Assembly (NCBI GenBank): GCA_003554345.1
Contig: PWGE01000210.1
Span: 1 to 8,623 of the forward strand
Source of the DNA: T1SED10-198M sp003554345 [NCBI: Candidatus Sumerlaeota bacterium]
GTDB taxonomy: Bacteria; Sumerlaeota; T1SED10-198M
Length of the DNA: 8,623 bases
Direction of reading: 5' to 3'
Part shown: positions 6,649 through 8,623 of the stretch, piece by piece
Layout: every line of letters starts with the position of its first letter
Numbering within the stretch: the first letter of the stretch is position 1
Notes under the pieces: model-generated
Told to the model about the DNA's origin: nothing
Database searches by the model: none
The model's input: only the letters and a program-made list of their open reading frames with translations
Made by a program: the position numbers and the translations under genes

Positions 6649-6671
6649 AGGAAAACTCCCGCCTGCACAGA

Positions 6672-6713
6672 ATTATATTTTTGCAATTATAAGTTATGCT
6701 ACCCAAAAAACAA
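6672..6713 (-). promoter_or_regulatory. Probable sigma70-type promoter for the transketolase-kinase unit
   Basis: On the minus strand, TTGTTT (6708-6713) and TATAAT (6686-6691) are separated by 16 nt. A second exact TATAAT lies at 6672-6677, closer to the gene, without a clear -35. Start codon and SD follow in the right direction, and the preceding gene ends at 6737. No operator or riboswitch-like structure was recognised. Confidence 0.5.
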
Positions 6714-6736
6714 GTGTAAAACAGGTCGCAAACTCA

Positions 6737-7507
6737 CTATAACCACAACACTTCCCAGAACATTCTTATTGCTACCAGAAAAAGAAGAAGGGCAAAACAA
6801 TAGCGCAAAATCCACTGTGGTGCCTTAGCCCGAAGATGACTGCCGATTACCGTAAAGGGGATAGCCCCCAGTGTTAATACAAAAGCCGCTATGATATCCA
6901 CATATTCATTAATAAAGTGGGTAATGGATCCGAAAAAAGAAATAAATATCAGTACCAGAAACGATATCGAAGTGGCTCTATACATATTCACTGAAAAATA
7001 GGTATACATAACAGGAACCATGATAAAAGCTCCTCCCACTCCCAGCAAACCCGAAGCAAAACCGGCTCCAAATCCTAATATCGCATATGCCAACCAACCA
7101 CGTTCTCGTTTCTTATCCGGATCTGCGGGCATCTGCTTTTGTTTTTGAAAAAACAACTGAAAGGAAAAAAAGATTAAAAGACCCGCAAAGACAACATAAA
7201 GAACCGCATCAGGAACCAGATGAGTCCCCATCGCTCCCAGTGGACTCCCTAATACCGCTCCTGCAGAAAGCAAAAACACCGGCTTCAGAGGAAAGTTATA
7301 ATACTCTTTATTTTGATAAAACAACCAGGCATTTGAAAACAAAACCGACAAAAATATTTTCAGGGTGGAAGTCCCAATTGCCTCCTTTATAGTCATGGAA
7401 AGTAAAAATGTCATAGCAGGAACAACAATAGTACCCCCTCCAATCCCCAGGAAACCGGTTAAAAAACCTGTGGTAGTGCCTATTAAGAGTAAGAGAAGAA
7501 TATCCAT
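6737..7507 (-). CDS. TauE/SafE-family membrane transporter (putative sulfite/organosulfur exporter)
   Basis: About 256 residues form an inner-membrane protein with roughly eight hydrophobic segments. The two halves carry the duplicated TauE/SafE signature: TTTGFLTGFLGIGGGTIVVP in the first and GFGAGFASGLLGVGGAFIMVP in the second (the latter described here without its flanks). The family (PF01925) exports sulfite, sulfoacetate and similar anions, but substrate cannot be read from the sequence and no sulfur genes lie nearby. A charged loop near the middle (KQKQMPADPDKKRERG) separates the halves. The open frame extends upstream to 7552 inside murI; I prefer ATG 7507, which begins with the first membrane segment (MDILLLLLIG) and lies 13 nt after the murI stop. 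Only a weak GGG precedes it, so translation may depend on ribosomes leaving murI. Confidence 0.88.
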   Translation of the reverse strand: MDILLLLLIGTTTGFLTGFLGIGGGTIVVPAMTFLLSMTIKEAIGTSTLKIFLSVLFSNAWLFYQNKEYYNFPLKPVFLLSAGAVLGSPLGAMGTHLVPDAVLYVVFAGLLIFFSFQLFFQKQKQMPADPDKKRERGWLAYAILGFGAGFASGLLGVGGAFIMVPVMYTYFSVNMYRATSISFLVLIFISFFGSITHFINEYVDIIAAFVLTLGAIPFTVIGSHLRAKAPQWILRYCFALLLFLVAIRMFWEVLWL

Positions 7508-7520
7508 TAAACCCGCTTGT

Positions 7521-8330
7521 TCATTCCTTTTCAGCAAGATCAAGTCTGGCACAGTATTTTGAAATATCGTGTTTCAAAATCTTTCGCGCAAAATAGAGGA
7601 ATTCGCCCGCAGGATCTGATATATAGTACTGAACGTTACCGCTCCTGTTTATCCGACGCATATTTTTCTTCTTCATAAAGAAATGAACTTCCTGCGCCAC
7701 TTGATGGGCAGAATCTATAATATGAAGATCTCTCCCAAAATAAGAACGAAAATCAGGCACCAGTAACGGATAATGAGTACACCCCAACAACAGGGTATCA
7801 ATATTGTTTTTCCAGTCTTCCAGATAATATTTAATCACCTGCCGGGTGAGTGCAGTACCCAGGATGTTTTCCTCTACCAGAGGCACAAACAAAGGCGTAG
7901 AGCATGCATATACTTTTACGGAGGAGTCACCTCGGGTTAATACTTTTTGATAAACCTCTGACGTAATAGTACGTCTTGTTCCTATGACCCCTATCTTTTT
8001 ATTTTTACTGGCCTGCAGTGCTGCTCTTGCAGGTGGAGTAATAACTTCAAAAACAGGTATATCAATCATGTCCCTAATAACTTCCAATCCCGTGGAAGAG
8101 ACAGTATTACAGGCAACGACGAGCGCTTTGATATTTTTACCTGCCAGAAACTCTACTATCTGACGGGTATAATGAATGATAGTTTCAGGTGTTTTATTAC
8201 CATAGGGCACCCTTGCTGTGTCTCCAAAATACACGTATTTCTCACCTGGTAGCAGCTGTAAAAGAGAAGAAAGAACAGTCAGACCGCCAACCCCGGAATC
8301 AAAGACCCCTATAGCTTTTTCATTACTCAT
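7521..8330 (-). CDS. murI: Glutamate racemase
   Basis: This 269-residue cytosolic enzyme interconverts L- and D-glutamate, supplying D-glutamate for peptidoglycan. The family signatures are intact: FDSGVGGLTVL with Asp11 and Ser12, GDTARVPYG (36-44), the first catalytic Cys74 in VVACNTVSS, the EVITP segment (95-99), GVIGTRRT (114-121), and the second catalytic Cys184 with His186 in LLGCTHYPLL. Length is normal. The start is supported by AAGGGG shortly upstream, and the ATG overlaps the end of purB by four bases (ATGA), a classic translational-coupling arrangement. The TauE/SafE-family gene follows. The presence of murI indicates a bacterium that makes a peptidoglycan wall. Confidence 0.96.
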   Translation of the reverse strand: MSNEKAIGVFDSGVGGLTVLSSLLQLLPGEKYVYFGDTARVPYGNKTPETIIHYTRQIVEFLAGKNIKALVVACNTVSSTGLEVIRDMIDIPVFEVITPPARAALQASKNKKIGVIGTRRTITSEVYQKVLTRGDSSVKVYACSTPLFVPLVEENILGTALTRQVIKYYLEDWKNNIDTLLLGCTHYPLLVPDFRSYFGRDLHIIDSAHQVAQEVHFFMKKKNMRRINRSGNVQYYISDPAGEFLYFARKILKHDISKYCARLDLAEKE

Positions 8331-8623
8331 GCATCCCCTTTATTTCCCAGGCTGCGCTCATAAATTGCATCGATATTAGTCAAAAAGCTGTCATATTGCA
8401 AAAGAGCATCAATTTCCTGGCTATCAGAAACCTGCATAAAATCAGTGTCATTTTTAAGATGGGACAGCAAAGATTTTTCATCATCCAGACATTTAAGGGC
8501 ATTTCTTTGAACAATATCATAAGCTTCTTTGCGTGAGAGCCCTTTATCAACCAGATAGAGTAGAATTTTTTGAGAAAAGACCAGTCCTTTATTGGCTTTC
8601 AGATTATTCCGCATATTATCCGA
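8327..8623 (-). CDS. purB: Adenylosuccinate lyase, C-terminal end (5' partial)
   Basis: Only the last 98 codons are in the window; the gene continues beyond the right edge. It reads SDNMRNNLKANKGLVFSQ, then LLYLVDKGLSRKEAYDIVQR and, near the end, a YDSFLTNIDAIYERS segment. This is the C-terminal domain of bacterial adenylosuccinate lyase, which cleaves adenylosuccinate and SAICAR in purine synthesis. Fumarase and argininosuccinate lyase, from the same superfamily, do not share the GLSRKEAYDIVQR helix. The ATG visible at 8612-8614 is internal, since the frame and homology continue upstream. The catalytic residues lie outside the window. The stop overlaps the murI start by four bases. Confidence 0.9.
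   Translation of the reverse strand, partial: SDNMRNNLKANKGLVFSQKILLYLVDKGLSRKEAYDIVQRNALKCLDDEKSLLSHLKNDTDFMQVSDSQEIDALLQYDSFLTNIDAIYERSLGNKGDA

Noticed and set aside
7508-7552. Longer start (7552) for the TauE/SafE-family protein
   Set aside because: The extension lies inside murI, adds a charged non-family leader, and ATG 7507 begins at the first membrane segment just after the murI stop.

Overview
The window looks like ordinary chromosome from a bacterium of moderate G+C (roughly 40-45% by eye), probably an uncultivated lineage. The suggestive markers are a DUF4416 protein coupled to a pyrimidine-nucleoside phosphorylase, and a split transketolase (separate N- and C-terminal subunits) followed by a PfkB-type sugar kinase. 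I recall these combinations from candidate phyla such as Omnitrophota and Atribacterota and their relatives. That assignment is a low-confidence inference. No rRNA, tRNA, CRISPR array, insertion sequence or prophage signature was seen.

Layout. Positions 1-734 (+ strand) hold the 3' end of a pyrimidine-nucleoside phosphorylase gene overlapping a DUF4416 gene. Everything after that lies on the minus strand, so genes are read from the right end leftward. The order is: the end of purB, then murI, then a TauE/SafE-family transporter (purB and murI overlap by 4 nt; the transporter follows 13 nt later). A probable promoter then drives transketolase N-subunit, transketolase C-subunit and PfkB-family kinase, tightly packed with the last pair overlapping by 1 nt. 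A second probable promoter precedes an uncharacterised multi-spanning membrane protein and a THEP1/DUF2478-like NTPase. Last come a secreted phosphodiester glycosidase and a decayed response-regulator gene, which converges on the DUF4416 gene across a roughly 100-nt gap.

How the genes fit together. purB (purine synthesis) and murI (D-glutamate for peptidoglycan) are housekeeping. The transketolase-kinase unit looks like a sugar-phosphate module in which the kinase may supply a phosphorylated substrate to, or act beside, the non-oxidative pentose phosphate pathway. The membrane protein and NTPase look like a two-gene unit of unknown function.

The most unusual feature is that two genes in the left half are broken. 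The NTPase is frameshifted exactly at a run of ten T (coding strand), and its Walker A motif also lacks the first glycine. The response-regulator remnant has a +1 frameshift near its C-terminus, a damaged N-terminal acidic pocket and no start in its reading frame at the expected place. These could reflect local gene decay, assembly error, or, for the T10 run, transcriptional slippage. I did not find convincing evidence of a wholly new biological system. The membrane protein/NTPase pair is the nearest candidate for something undescribed.
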